DNA of 10,574 nucleotides from Chlamydiota bacterium (GCA_003648225.1 QMOL01000067.1:1-10574); one strand, 5' to 3'; shown: positions 1 through 7,988, numbered from the stretch's first letter. Translations and numbers: made by a program. Notes: a model not told the origin generated them from the sequence alone.

Positions 1-1287
1 CTACTGATTATAACTGATCAGCAAAATATCGACGCTATTTCCGCTCACGGAAACCCTTACGTTAAAACTCCAAATATTGACCGGCTTGTCAAACGGAGTA
101 TATCTTTTACTAATTCATACAGCACAGACCCGGTTTGCTCTCCTGCCCGCAGTTCGATTTTAACCGGCAGGATGCCGTCGGAAACAGGAGTCGTATCGAA
201 TGACAGACCTATATCCGACACACTGCCAAATATTGGAGAGTGGCTTCGTAAAGACGGATACGAAACAGTTTACTGCGGGAAATTGCATTTGCCGGAAAAC
301 TGGCCGTCGCATCTGAAAGGATTCAACGTAATTCCGGTCGGCGCAGGTGAAGGTAACTTGGTTGATTCAGTAACATCGCGTGAATGTGAAGCGTTTATAA
401 AAAGTTATGACAAAGCAAAACCGTTTTTTCTTGTTTCATCATTACTTCAGCCGCACGATATTTGCTTTTGGATGATTCATCCGAACGAATTGGTTCCTGA
501 AAAGTTACCTTTTGAAGAATTAAAAAATAAATTACCGGAACTTCCGCCGAATCATAAAAGTTTTCCAAGAAAACCTAAATATTGTTACAGCGGTTATAGT
601 AGATTCGATGATGAACAATGGAAATATTATCTCTATAATTATTATCGTATGGTGGAAATGGTTGATGCCGATATCGGGAGAATGCTTGATGCACTCGAAG
701 CGTCAGGGAAGGCAGACAATACAGTAGTTATTTTTACATCTGACCACGGTGAAGGAGCGGGACGGCATAGCAATGTGCAGAAATGGTTTCCTTATGATGA
801 AGCCGCGAAAGTACCTCTGGTGATTTCCTGTCCCGGCAAAATTCCGGAAAATAAAAAGAGTGATATTCTTGTATCCGGATTGGACATTGTTCCAACTATT
901 TGCGCGTTTGCCGGAATTGCTTCGCCGCCGGACTGTAAAGGTGAGAATTTAAAACCTTATCTTATGTATGGGAAAAAACCGAAAAGGGAATTTGTCGCTT
1001 ATGAAACACATGTTTGCGGCAGGACTATCAGGACAAAAAAATATAAGTATGTAAAATATAAAGATGATCCTGTTGAAATGCTGTTTGATATGGAAAATGA
1101 TCCGTGGGAAAAGAAAAATATTTATGATGACCCGAAATACGCGAAAATAATTCAACATCACAGAAAATTACTTGAGGAATGGGAAAAATCATTAAAACCT
1201 ATTTTACCGACAAAATCAATAGTGAAAACTCCTAAATGGATTCAAACAGTTATTGATATCCAATATGGCAAGGGAAAAACTACTTAG
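1..1287 (+). CDS. Sulfatase (S1 family, formylglycine-dependent), 5'-partial
   Basis: The frame is open from base 1 to TAG at 1285-1287 (428 visible residues). It hydrolyses sulfate esters, probably on a sulfated polysaccharide, although the substrate cannot be read from sequence. The N-terminal metal-site motif TDQQ is at visible residues 5-8. The formylglycine signature CSPARSSILTG starts at Cys46 (codon 136-138), the residue a maturase (anSME or FGE type) would oxidise. GKLH gives the active-site Lys94 and His96, and SDHGEG gives metal ligands Asp248 and His249. The C-terminal NDPWEKKN segment is typical of the family. The ATG at 172 is internal, because the catalytic Cys lies upstream of it; the true start, and any signal peptide, lies before the window. 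Little is missing, since the TDQQ strand is normally close to the N-terminus. It converges on the 1201-aa gene, 148 bp away. Family assignment is sure; substrate unknown. Confidence 0.96.
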   Translation, partial: LLIITDQQNIDAISAHGNPYVKTPNIDRLVKRSISFTNSYSTDPVCSPARSSILTGRMPSETGVVSNDRPISDTLPNIGEWLRKDGYETVYCGKLHLPENWPSHLKGFNVIPVGAGEGNLVDSVTSRECEAFIKSYDKAKPFFLVSSLLQPHDICFWMIHPNELVPEKLPFEELKNKLPELPPNHKSFPRKPKYCYSGYSRFDDEQWKYYLYNYYRMVEMVDADIGRMLDALEASGKADNTVVIFTSDHGEGAGRHSNVQKWFPYDEAAKVPLVISCPGKIPENKKSDILVSGLDIVPTICAFAGIASPPDCKGENLKPYLMYGKKPKREFVAYETHVCGRTIRTKKYKYVKYKDDPVEMLFDMENDPWEKKNIYDDPKYAKIIQHHRKLLEEWEKSLKPILPTKSIVKTPKWIQTVIDIQYGKGKTT

Positions 1288-1386
1288 AGTTTGACCGGAA
1301 ATTCCTTGTTTTCGCACAATGTCTATTTTGTATGGCAGATTTCTTATCATATTGTTTTGTCAAAATAATTCGGGATATGCAGGTTA

Positions 1387-1406
1387 GGACGTTGAGGACA
1401 ACGTCC
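1387..1406. repeat. Perfect 8-bp inverted repeat, 4-nt loop (REP-like hairpin)
   Basis: GGACGTTG at 1387-1394 and its exact reverse complement CAACGTCC at 1399-1406 flank the loop AGGA. It lies between the convergent sulfatase and 1201-aa genes. Neither strand has a T-run after the stem, so it does not look like an intrinsic terminator. The GC-rich stem in an AT-rich spacer, followed by CCTCC, resembles the dispersed palindromes of REP type. That is inference, because only one copy is visible here. Confidence 0.6.
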
Positions 1407-1421
1407 CTCCAAACTGATATT

Positions 1422-1483
1422 GTGGAAAAGATCGATCAACAATTTTTCCACGAGCAGCTTCGCTCTCGGGACAAGTTGTCGAT
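1422..1483. repeat. Nested inverted repeats overlapping the 3' end of the 1201-aa gene
   Basis: Several pairings are visible. GTGGAAAA (1422-1429) matches TTTTCCAC (1444-1451). ATCAACAA (1435-1442) pairs with TTGTCGAT (1476-1483), with one G-U in RNA. Inside these, 1451-1468 folds as CGAG/CTCG plus GC-rich inner pairs with one bulge, and GACAAGTTGTC (1470-1480) is an odd palindrome. Some pairings compete. The TGA of the 1201-aa gene (1438-1436) lies inside the outer stem, so the element is read as 17 codons past the PEP-CTERM basic cluster. Together with 1387-1406 it may be one palindromic unit of about 100 bp. Confidence 0.5.
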
Positions 1484-4400
1484 TAAAAGTTTCTGTCGCG
1501 CAATAATCCACAAATTTATTAATCCGATAATCCATAGAAATCCCGGCTCAGGTAAAATATGAACATAATTCGTCTTAACGGTCGTGTCGGTAATAAATCC
1601 GGCCATAGCGCTATTATTGTCAACTTTCAAAGTAACAGTATAAAAGCCGGATGAACTGTATAAATGATTTGGAGATGACACATTGCTTTGCCAGCCTGCG
1701 GCATCGCCGAAATTCCAGTAATAATTATCCGGAGAACCTAATCCTGTATTTTGGAAATGAAGTTCTTCCCACGGATTAGCAATAGTTTTATTGACTACAA
1801 AGTCAGCTGTTGCAATGTCCCACGCGTATGGCGAGTCCAGCCAACTGCACCTTCCGACTATCCAGTTCTTCATCCAAGTGATTTCTTCATCATAAGTGTC
1901 AGCAATATACCAGTTGGGCCAAACATAAGTTCCGAGAATATTCCAGCGAGCGAAATTTCTATCGGGAGCTTTGCCGAGTGCGAAAACATTACTGTCAACG
2001 AGTTGAAGAATATTGCTTGTGGTCAAAATATTTTTTCTTAATTGCATCCAACGTAGTCCGCAAAGCCGAACAAAATTAGTGTCATACAAAAATTCTCTCC
2101 ACCAGAACGGGTCATAAGAAGTATACCAGCCGTTTGTTTTCCAACCATCGAGATAATCGGCGTTTCCAAACGACAAGTTATAATCCCACTGCGGACTCAT
2201 AAACAATTTTTTATTTTTATTTTTATACATATAGGAGCTAATTCTAAAGCCGTCAATGTTCCTCGTGAATTGCACGTGAACATAATTATCTACGAAAGAA
2301 TTTACGTCAACGTATTTTTCCGCCGCGGCGACAACGCCGTCATTAGGCGCGGAAAGTATCGCGTTTTCGAATTGATTTATGTAATCTAAAATCCAAGCTT
2401 TTTGCTCAGAAGTTATTTTCCAATATTTTGGATAAACGTAAGACAATCTGGCGCCATTAGCAGTTTCGAAATAAGCTTCGGCGGGGTCACCGTCGGTCTT
2501 ATCTCTTTTTATGATGTAGCCGCCGGATATATCAGGCTCGGAATTTTCATAAGGTTCCAGTTTATCAATGTTGATTCTGTTTTTTGAGCGCGCGATTTTT
2601 TCAATTAAAAGGTACACACCATTGTAAGCGCCGTTCAAAATTACTTCGCAGAATTTTGTGCGGGGTGCGTATTCAATCATTTGTCTTTCTGTGTAATAAG
2701 AGATGGCGTTCCGCATTAATGATTTGTCGCTGTAAGGCCCGTTCAATACCCAATCACTTTCAGCCGGCAGTCCGAGTAAAGAGGATTTGATTTGTTCATT
2801 GTCATTATTTCTGAATTCGATTCCGTATTGTTTTTTAGGAAATGTCAAAGAAGACTGCCCGCGAATTTCTATTCCGATTTTCCCGTCATAATCGTTAAAT
2901 TGGTTCATAACGGAATTGACGCTGCCGTTTGTATTCCAGATGACACCCATTCGCGCAGTGATTTTCGGTTCGTCGGGAATTGTGCGTCCAAATGAATCCA
3001 AAACTATTATCGGCAAAGTTGAAGAAGATAATACTCCGGACGGTAATCCCAAATAATATTTATGACTCACAATATTTCCGGGAAGGGAATTTGTATCAAA
3101 CACCCTTGCTCTTACTAACACAGTCGAAGAAATTGTTTTTGGAGAAGTATATAATAGCGAGCTTTTAGTTGGTGTGGTTCCGTTAATCGTATAACGTATT
3201 TCCGCAGTTGCAGAATTAACGGATAAAGTCAGACTCAAACTACCGATAAAATAACCGCCCGAGCGGGAAAATTGAGGAGTTTCAGCAACCGAGGTGTATG
3301 TGGTTCCGTTATTTGGGTTGTTCGGTGTTGGAGTTTCAAAATAAAATAAATTTGTCTTACCGTTTGGCAGGCATCCATAAGATTTATTTGCGGGAATAAA
3401 AACAGAAGGCGTTTGATTTATTTCCTTTCCGGATTGTGAAGATAAAAACAGCGGTTCTCCTTCCGACTTGATTTTGAAATTTGTGTGAAATTCTGAGTTT
3501 GTGCGATTTTTACCTGAAGCAAAAATTAGAAGATAACTGTTGGAATTAAGAACATAAGGCGGGAATTCCCATTTGTTAAGATAGTTTTTGTCATCCGATA
3601 ATCCGCAGCCATATAAATTTAAAGGCTCACTTCCGGAATTATATATTTCAATCCAATCAGAGTAATCACCGTCTTTATCAGAAAGAAAACTTTCATTCCA
3701 TGACATAAATTCGTTTATACAAAGATTATGCCAGTTGGTTGGACCTACATAATAGCAATACCAATCACGTTCATATTTCGGGATTGTACGATAAGCAAAA
3801 GTAAGCGTATAAATTGTGCTGTTTTGCTGTAATGATGGAGTCGTATAACGGTTCAAACTGTTTATAGAACTGCCGCCAACGCCGGTAGAGATAATTTTTT
3901 CACATCCTGCCGAAGAGTAACCGTTTGTAGGGTCATAAACTGACCCGCTATGGTTTCCTGTTTTGCTCCAACCTGAATCATTACTTGTGAAATCACCGTT
4001 TTGAATATATTCAACACCATCGTGCTTTATAGAAATATCATCAACAAGAACTTCGCCGATATCATTCAAATATAAATATAAATGACTTGAAGTTGCAACT
4101 CCGGTGCGCGTTGCAACCTGCCATATACTTTTAGGAACTACTTCGGTATGCAAACCGTCATAGGATAATCTAACGGTCATAGATGGAGCAATATTATCAA
4201 TTTCTTTTTTGGGAGGGAAATCAGTTGTTGTTTCATCTGTAAGAATTAATTTGAAATAATACCAGACATAAGTCGTGTCAGGCATCGCCGAAACATTCCC
4301 GCCAAAAATTGAATCCCCGGCTGTTCCGTCATTATGAGCACCGTCATCATACATCGTTACAGATAGCTCTTCATTACGGTTCGTAGAATAATACATTGTG

Positions 4401-5041
4401 AATGAAACTACAGATGTAGGAGCAATGACTTCCGCAATTACCGAAATAGTTTGACCGCTGAGTGGATAAGCCGGAATGGTGCCGCGAGTGATTACAGCCG
4501 TACCACCAAGATAAGTTGAATTTGTATCACCGGGTGTTCCGCCGGAATAAAGACTTGCTGCCCAACTTGTCGCATTGGAAACGGAAAGCAAAGGTTGAAT
4601 TAATTCTAGCGAAGAACCATCACCGTCCGCTTTCACCGGCCATGGTGATTTATCGTCATAAACAAAACTGCAGACAACATTTCCATTAGAATTACAAAGC
4701 GAAACTTTTTCACCATTGTTGCTTAGCTTTGAACCACTTGCAAATGGACCGTAAACATTATTAACATTAGGATACGCACTATTAAATTCATTTGTATAGC
4801 GTGCAATAACTAGAAAGCCGCCGGGGGCAATTGTTACCCCGGTTTCAAAAATATAATCAATGCCCGCATTGAAATACCATCCGGAGATATCGATGGTTTC
4901 ATTGCCTGTATTCCACAATTCAATAAATTCCGTAGTATCGCCTTCTTCGATAGGGTTATAATTCAATTCGTTTATGATTACAGCCGCATATAAATTAAAC
5001 GCAGCCAATATAGAAATGATATATAATGTTATTTTAATCAT
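1436..5041 (-). CDS. Secreted CotH-like kinase protein with lamin-tail domains and PEP-CTERM tail
   Basis: A 1201-residue modular surface protein. Visible order: signal peptide 1-20 (cleavage near LYAA); lamin-tail domain about 21-150 (INELNYNP, FIELWNTG); an Ig-like stretch about 180-280; a carbohydrate-binding-like beta region about 290-430; a second lamin-tail domain about 440-575 (INEFMSWNE, DWIEIYNSG); a chitobiase C-terminal-like domain about 584-650; a CotH domain about 680-1060 with GVYLLIEKIAR (Glu814, Lys815) and QWDYNLSFGNADY (Asp953, Asn955); a PKD-like domain about 1085-1160 (WNFGD); and PEP at 1164-1166, a hydrophobic segment and ARQK ending at 1184. CotH proteins are atypical kinases known from spore coats; a kinase role here is inferred. 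The PEP-CTERM tail implies exosortase sorting to the outer surface. Residues 1185-1201 are an unusual extension encoded by a palindromic repeat. The start is set by the signal peptide; no Shine-Dalgarno is visible. Domain calls are firm for lamin-tail and CotH, weaker for the beta regions. Confidence 0.93.
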   Translation of the reverse strand: MIKITLYIISILAAFNLYAAVIINELNYNPIEEGDTTEFIELWNTGNETIDISGWYFNAGIDYIFETGVTIAPGGFLVIARYTNEFNSAYPNVNNVYGPFASGSKLSNNGEKVSLCNSNGNVVCSFVYDDKSPWPVKADGDGSSLELIQPLLSVSNATSWAASLYSGGTPGDTNSTYLGGTAVITRGTIPAYPLSGQTISVIAEVIAPTSVVSFTMYYSTNRNEELSVTMYDDGAHNDGTAGDSIFGGNVSAMPDTTYVWYYFKLILTDETTTDFPPKKEIDNIAPSMTVRLSYDGLHTEVVPKSIWQVATRTGVATSSHLYLYLNDIGEVLVDDISIKHDGVEYIQNGDFTSNDSGWSKTGNHSGSVYDPTNGYSSAGCEKIISTGVGGSSINSLNRYTTPSLQQNSTIYTLTFAYRTIPKYERDWYCYYVGPTNWHNLCINEFMSWNESFLSDKDGDYSDWIEIYNSGSEPLNLYGCGLSDDKNYLNKWEFPPYVLNSNSYLLIFASGKNRTNSEFHTNFKIKSEGEPLFLSSQSGKEINQTPSVFIPANKSYGCLPNGKTNLFYFETPTPNNPNNGTTYTSVAETPQFSRSGGYFIGSLSLTLSVNSATAEIRYTINGTTPTKSSLLYTSPKTISSTVLVRARVFDTNSLPGNIVSHKYYLGLPSGVLSSSTLPIIVLDSFGRTIPDEPKITARMGVIWNTNGSVNSVMNQFNDYDGKIGIEIRGQSSLTFPKKQYGIEFRNNDNEQIKSSLLGLPAESDWVLNGPYSDKSLMRNAISYYTERQMIEYAPRTKFCEVILNGAYNGVYLLIEKIARSKNRINIDKLEPYENSEPDISGGYIIKRDKTDGDPAEAYFETANGARLSYVYPKYWKITSEQKAWILDYINQFENAILSAPNDGVVAAAEKYVDVNSFVDNYVHVQFTRNIDGFRISSYMYKNKNKKLFMSPQWDYNLSFGNADYLDGWKTNGWYTSYDPFWWREFLYDTNFVRLCGLRWMQLRKNILTTSNILQLVDSNVFALGKAPDRNFARWNILGTYVWPNWYIADTYDEEITWMKNWIVGRCSWLDSPYAWDIATADFVVNKTIANPWEELHFQNTGLGSPDNYYWNFGDAAGWQSNVSSPNHLYSSSGFYTVTLKVDNNSAMAGFITDTTVKTNYVHILPEPGFLWIIGLINLWIIARQKLLIDNLSRERSCSWKNC

Positions 5042-5047
5042 AATTAC

Positions 5048-5053
5048 ATTATA
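5048..5053 (-). promoter_or_regulatory. Candidate -10 box (TATAAT) for the 1201-aa gene
   Basis: A perfect TATAAT lies on the minus strand at 5053-5048, only six bases before the ATG at 5041. With usual spacing, transcription would begin at or next to the ATG, giving a leaderless or near-leaderless mRNA. This fits the absence of a Shine-Dalgarno. No good -35 is seen at 16-18 bp, and chance TATAAT is common in AT-rich DNA, so confidence is low. Confidence 0.35.
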
Positions 5054-5063
5054 ACATAAAAAT

Positions 5064-5100
5064 GAAAAAAATGGACGACTGAAAAATCGCCCGCTTTTTT
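5064..5100 (-). terminator. Intrinsic terminator downstream of the 621-aa gene
   Basis: Read on the minus strand, GGGCGA (5092-5087) pairs with TCGTCC (5078-5073), six base pairs with one G-U, around an 8-nt loop. The stem is preceded by an A6 tract (5100-5095) and followed by A and a T7 run (5071-5065), continuing T-rich. It sits 67 bp after the 621-aa stop codon and just upstream of the 1201-aa start, which argues against one operon for the two genes. Confidence 0.6.
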
Positions 5101-5159
5101 GAAATATTCATGTCGCGTAATTCGTGGTACACTTTTTTCTGCCAATTGCCAACCATCAA

Positions 5160-7025
5160 CTATTTCCTGCGCAAAAATGCTAAACTAAAAATGGCAATCA
5201 AACCGAGAGTTGCAGGTTCAGGAGTAACAGTAACTTCCAGATTATTACCATTAACAGTAGGATGAATGTCCCCCGCGAGTCCTGTGCTATAACTCATTGT
5301 AATGTTAGATGCATCGCCAATAATTCCATCGGTTGTCTTAACAATCGTATATGTTCCGTCAGGAAAATCTATGTCTGTAGCATTAACAGTCATTCCTCCT
5401 GACGGAATAGTAAAAGTGCCATTGATATTAATTAGATCTGCGGAACCAGGATTACCAACTTCCCAGTCGATTTTACTTCCGGCTTCCATATTGAGATTAC
5501 TGACGACATTCAAAGTTCCGATACTGTTTCCGGGAGCAACAGCTACGCCTGAAGGAATAGTTAATTCGTCAATAGTTCCTGTTCCGCCAACGGAAGCGCC
5601 TGTAAGGAGAGTTACATTGCTCATGCCGAGCATTGTGCCGCTAACAGTGAGTGCGCCGCTTATTTCTAGTTCACAGGTGTTAACTCTTGCTATTCCGCCC
5701 GATTGGTTTACATTTCCCACAACAGAAAGTTTAGATCCAAGTTCGCCTGACAGTTCAATTGAGTCCGCGTTTTCGCCGCAGATTATATTCAAATAGGGTA
5801 CGGATTGAGTATGTTTTTGCATGTTAACAGACAGACCAACATCTTGTGACCAATGATAAATAAGAAATTTAAGTGGCTGATCATTTGGAAAACAATCATT
5901 AGTGCCAATCTCATAATATGTCCTGCACGCGAATGTGGAAAGAGTTGTCGGGCCGTTATGAGTATTCTGTGCGTTTAAATAAAAAGTTTTTGTATGAGTA
6001 GGTGATGCTGCCTGACCTATCATTTCCAGAGATGCGCTGTTTGTTCCCGTAAATGGTCCGTTGAAAGTCATTTCACCATCCGCACCGTGCTGAAAAACGC
6101 GTGTATCGCCTGAAAGAGTATTTATACCGTTATAAGTTCCATAAGCAACAGTATTCCATATCTCGATTGCACCGCCGTGATGTCCGGTTCCTTCGAGGGT
6201 AAAATTATTGTTCACGGTAAAAGATTGAGGGACTTCACAATAAACAGATCCACCTTTTTCAACAGTTATGTCATTGCCGTGTATATCAATCCCGGGTGTA
6301 TTAGCGATATTTAAATATCCATTTGATTTAATAGTTATGGAAGGTGAAAAGATATAAGACGGGATATTATATGTTTCAAGTTTTCCGCCACTATTAACCG
6401 TTATGGATTTTACATTATTAGTTCCATAGGCGGCAGTGAGAATCGCATTAGAATTAACAATAACATCAAGATCTTGAGCCGCAGTAGCCCAATCAAGCCA
6501 GATGTTTCCAGCGTTGTGATTGAGTGTTCCGCTAATAGTGTTATCGCCTTGAAGATAAAGCTTTCCATTGCCTGTTTTAGTGAAACCGTCTGTTCCGGCT
6601 AGAACACCGCCGTAACCCGCACTCGCAGCGCCAATATAAAAACCGTAGAAGTTTGGAGCAGCTTCGACGTTTACCACAGGAGAACCGGCAAGAGTTAGTG
6701 TGCCTTGAGCAACAATAATAGAAGAAGCCGGAGGCTGAGCGTTATCTAAAGTAGCATATAAATTTTCGATAGTCGGATTTGACCCCATAAGTATTCCCTT
6801 AGGATTACCATCGTGTGGCTCGATAATTCCGTTAGTGAAATAAGCAGTCGCGCCTGCACCATCGGCGACTATCCCGTCAGCCCAGTTAGCGGAATCGCCC
6901 CAATCAAAAAGAGTGGGGAAAATATTAGTCTCAATCCAACTGCCGTCATCTGCGATGAGTGTAGAAGCTGTATAAAGAGATAGAGTAAGTATAATAATTA
7001 ATATAAAATTAAAGTTCTTTTTCAT
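5160..7025 (-). CDS. Autotransporter-type beta-strand-repeat protein with PEP-CTERM tail
   Basis: A 621-residue secreted protein, probably a surface or matrix component with a beta-helical body; no enzymatic motif is seen. The signal peptide covers residues 1-25 (MKK, hydrophobic core, cleavage near TLIA/DD). The N-terminal motif FDWGDSANWADG is typical of the family. Degenerate beta-strand repeats follow, such as FTKTGNGKLYLQGDNTISG near residue 150 and LTVSGTMLGMSNVTLLTG near 460. The passage GGTGTIDELTIPSG then VAPGNSIGTLNV (near 493) is the classic closing module of autotransporter-associated beta-strand proteins. There is no outer-membrane beta-barrel; instead PEP at 602-604, a hydrophobic segment and LRRK end the protein, so export and sorting by an exosortase is expected. 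The upstream leader has only a weak purine match (AAAGAA) before ATG. A terminator hairpin lies downstream. The last 20 residues match the 229-aa protein at 17 positions. Confidence 0.93.
   Translation of the reverse strand: MKKNFNFILIIILTLSLYTASTLIADDGSWIETNIFPTLFDWGDSANWADGIVADGAGATAYFTNGIIEPHDGNPKGILMGSNPTIENLYATLDNAQPPASSIIVAQGTLTLAGSPVVNVEAAPNFYGFYIGAASAGYGGVLAGTDGFTKTGNGKLYLQGDNTISGTLNHNAGNIWLDWATAAQDLDVIVNSNAILTAAYGTNNVKSITVNSGGKLETYNIPSYIFSPSITIKSNGYLNIANTPGIDIHGNDITVEKGGSVYCEVPQSFTVNNNFTLEGTGHHGGAIEIWNTVAYGTYNGINTLSGDTRVFQHGADGEMTFNGPFTGTNSASLEMIGQAASPTHTKTFYLNAQNTHNGPTTLSTFACRTYYEIGTNDCFPNDQPLKFLIYHWSQDVGLSVNMQKHTQSVPYLNIICGENADSIELSGELGSKLSVVGNVNQSGGIARVNTCELEISGALTVSGTMLGMSNVTLLTGASVGGTGTIDELTIPSGVAVAPGNSIGTLNVVSNLNMEAGSKIDWEVGNPGSADLININGTFTIPSGGMTVNATDIDFPDGTYTIVKTTDGIIGDASNITMSYSTGLAGDIHPTVNGNNLEVTVTPEPATLGLIAIFSLAFLRRK
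5203..5223. repeat. 21-bp direct repeat in PEP-CTERM coding DNA, copy 1
   Basis: These 21 bases are identical to 7213-7233. Both copies encode the segment around the Pro-Glu-Pro of the sorting tail on the minus strand, in the same frame. The identity at DNA level, rather than only in protein, points to recent duplication or conversion of the 3' end between the 621-aa and 229-aa genes. Confidence 0.85.
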
Positions 7026-7105
7026 AATTATTCTTTGTTGCCGGATTAAGTGTTTAAATTTTAGTATGCCATATACATACTTTGAAAAGATAAAAAATTA
7101 ATTGA

Positions 7106-7137
7106 GAAAACCGTCCCGAAGCCGAAACGGTTTTTTC
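7106..7137 (-). terminator. Intrinsic terminator after the 229-aa gene
   Basis: AAAACCGT (7107-7114) and ACGGTTTT (7127-7134) form an 8-bp stem with a 12-nt loop containing CTTCGG on the minus strand. Minus-strand RNA ends the stem in UUUU followed by CUCAAUU and a later U6 run. It lies 33 bp past the 229-aa stop and about 80 bp before the 621-aa start, so it should separate the two transcripts. The plus strand also has a T6 run after the stem, but no gene reads in from that side. Confidence 0.6.
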
Positions 7138-7169
7138 GTAATTAGTAAATAATTAACGCTAATGTCCTT

Positions 7170-7859
7170 TTATTTTCTTCGCAAAAATGCTAATCCAAGA
7201 ATTACAATTAATCCGAGAGTTGCAGGTTCAGGAACTACTGTCCATTCTGTCCTGCCGTCAGTTGAGTTATATACTTCCGCAATGGTTTTTCCTGCAGGTG
7301 CACTCATATAAGCTGGGAAGCCAGCTCCCACCCAATTGCCATTGATTAATAAAAATCCGTTGTTTTCAAATTGAAAGACTCCATCATCTATTGGTCCTAC
7401 ATTTACGGTAGGGACATTAGCGAGATGGAGAAATCCTCCAATCAAGTGAACCGTTCCAGTACTGCCGTTATTTCCGCCCACGGTTAGCATTCCGCCAATG
7501 ATCATGTTACCGTTTACATTGAGCACGCCTCTGGAAGGCACATTATCATCGAAACCCAACCACACATCATTCGCAACAATCGAACCGCCGGGAGCTACAT
7601 TCAGTTCTCCGTATGGGTTATCCCAACCGATACCTAACGTTGTAGGAGCTTGCCCAATGGCAGTGCTGATTGTAGGTTGCACCACAGTATTATCATTGAT
7701 CAGTCCATGAGAATCGTCGCTTTGCGGGATTAAGCCGGTTGACCAATTGGCGCCATTGGCATAATCACCATCTCCTCCCTGCCAGATATCAACCGCAGCT
7801 TGTGTGCTAACTGCAACTACCGCCAGTATGGTGGCTAATACTAATGTTTTTTTCATCAT
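7170..7859 (-). CDS. Small secreted beta-rich PEP-CTERM protein
   Basis: A 229-residue protein (226 if the second Met is used). The signal peptide is MKKTLVLATILAVVAVSTQA, with cleavage before AVDIW. The N-terminal motif WQGGDGDYANGANWSTG resembles the start of the neighbouring beta-strand-repeat protein. The body has short repeated strands such as GVLNVNGNMIIGGMLTVGG, consistent with a small beta-helix. The tail has PEP at 210-212, a hydrophobic stretch and LRRK, a textbook PEP-CTERM sorting signal for exosortase processing. No catalytic motif is visible; the role is probably structural, at the surface or in an extracellular matrix. It is the only complete gene here with a strong Shine-Dalgarno: AGGAG lies 4 nt before the first ATG and 7 nt before the second, so the second ATG (7856) is the better start. 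A sigma70-like promoter lies about 100 bp upstream, and a hairpin terminator follows. Confidence 0.92.
   Translation of the reverse strand: MMKKTLVLATILAVVAVSTQAAVDIWQGGDGDYANGANWSTGLIPQSDDSHGLINDNTVVQPTISTAIGQAPTTLGIGWDNPYGELNVAPGGSIVANDVWLGFDDNVPSRGVLNVNGNMIIGGMLTVGGNNGSTGTVHLIGGFLHLANVPTVNVGPIDDGVFQFENNGFLLINGNWVGAGFPAYMSAPAGKTIAEVYNSTDGRTEWTVVPEPATLGLIVILGLAFLRRK
7213..7233. repeat. 21-bp direct repeat in PEP-CTERM coding DNA, copy 2
   Basis: Identical to 5203-5223. A second shared block, CGCAAAAATGCTAA, lies just to the left in both genes (near 7180 and 5170), so the whole sorting-tail region is conserved in DNA while the bodies of the two proteins differ. Confidence 0.85.
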
Positions 7860-7863
7860 TTTT

Positions 7864-7868
7864 CTCCT
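7864..7868 (-). promoter_or_regulatory. Shine-Dalgarno AGGAG of the 229-aa gene
   Basis: AGGAG on the minus strand is followed by AAAA, then ATG (7859) and ATG (7856). The 7-nt spacing to the second ATG is closer to optimum than the 4-nt spacing to the first, so it favours 7856 as the start. Confidence 0.75.
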
Positions 7869-7903
7869 GTGTGTTTGGTTAATTAAATACTTATACTTTC
7901 ATT

Positions 7904-7922
7904 AATTTAAATTATTTAAATT
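7904..7922. repeat. A/T-only perfect inverted repeat
   Basis: AATTTAAA (7904-7911) and TTTAAATT (7915-7922) flank TTA. It lies within the 5' leader of the 229-aa gene. It could be an operator, but sequences made only of A and T form such palindromes by chance, so significance is doubtful. Confidence 0.3.
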
Positions 7923-7959
7923 GTCATAAATAAATCGTAAAATGCCGAAATAGATGATT

Positions 7960-7988
7960 ATATTATCATATACTTGCACAAAAGTCAA
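7960..7988 (-). promoter_or_regulatory. Sigma70-like promoter for the 229-aa gene
   Basis: On the minus strand TTGACT (7988-7983) is followed by a 17-nt spacer and TAATAT (7965-7960). The predicted start near 7953 leaves a leader of about 95 nt to the ATG. A perfect TTGACA also occurs upstream at 8012-8007, but no -10 is placed for it. Confidence 0.5.

Noticed and set aside
172..1287. ATG at 172 as the sulfatase start
   Set aside because: The formylglycine Cys motif (136-168) and the TDQQ metal motif lie upstream in the same open frame, so this ATG is internal.
1332..1562. Plus-strand 76-codon frame across the convergent spacer
   Set aside because: It overlaps the 3' end of the 1201-aa gene and the palindromes, has no ribosome-binding site and no recognisable domain.
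5302..5796. Plus-strand 164-codon frame
   Set aside because: It is antisense to the beta-strand-repeat gene; its Pro/Ser/Val-rich low-complexity sequence mirrors the repeats of the real gene.
7063..7081. AGTATG/CATACT inverted repeat upstream of the 621-aa gene
   Set aside because: Six-base arms in AT-rich DNA are expected by chance, and no promoter could be placed with it.
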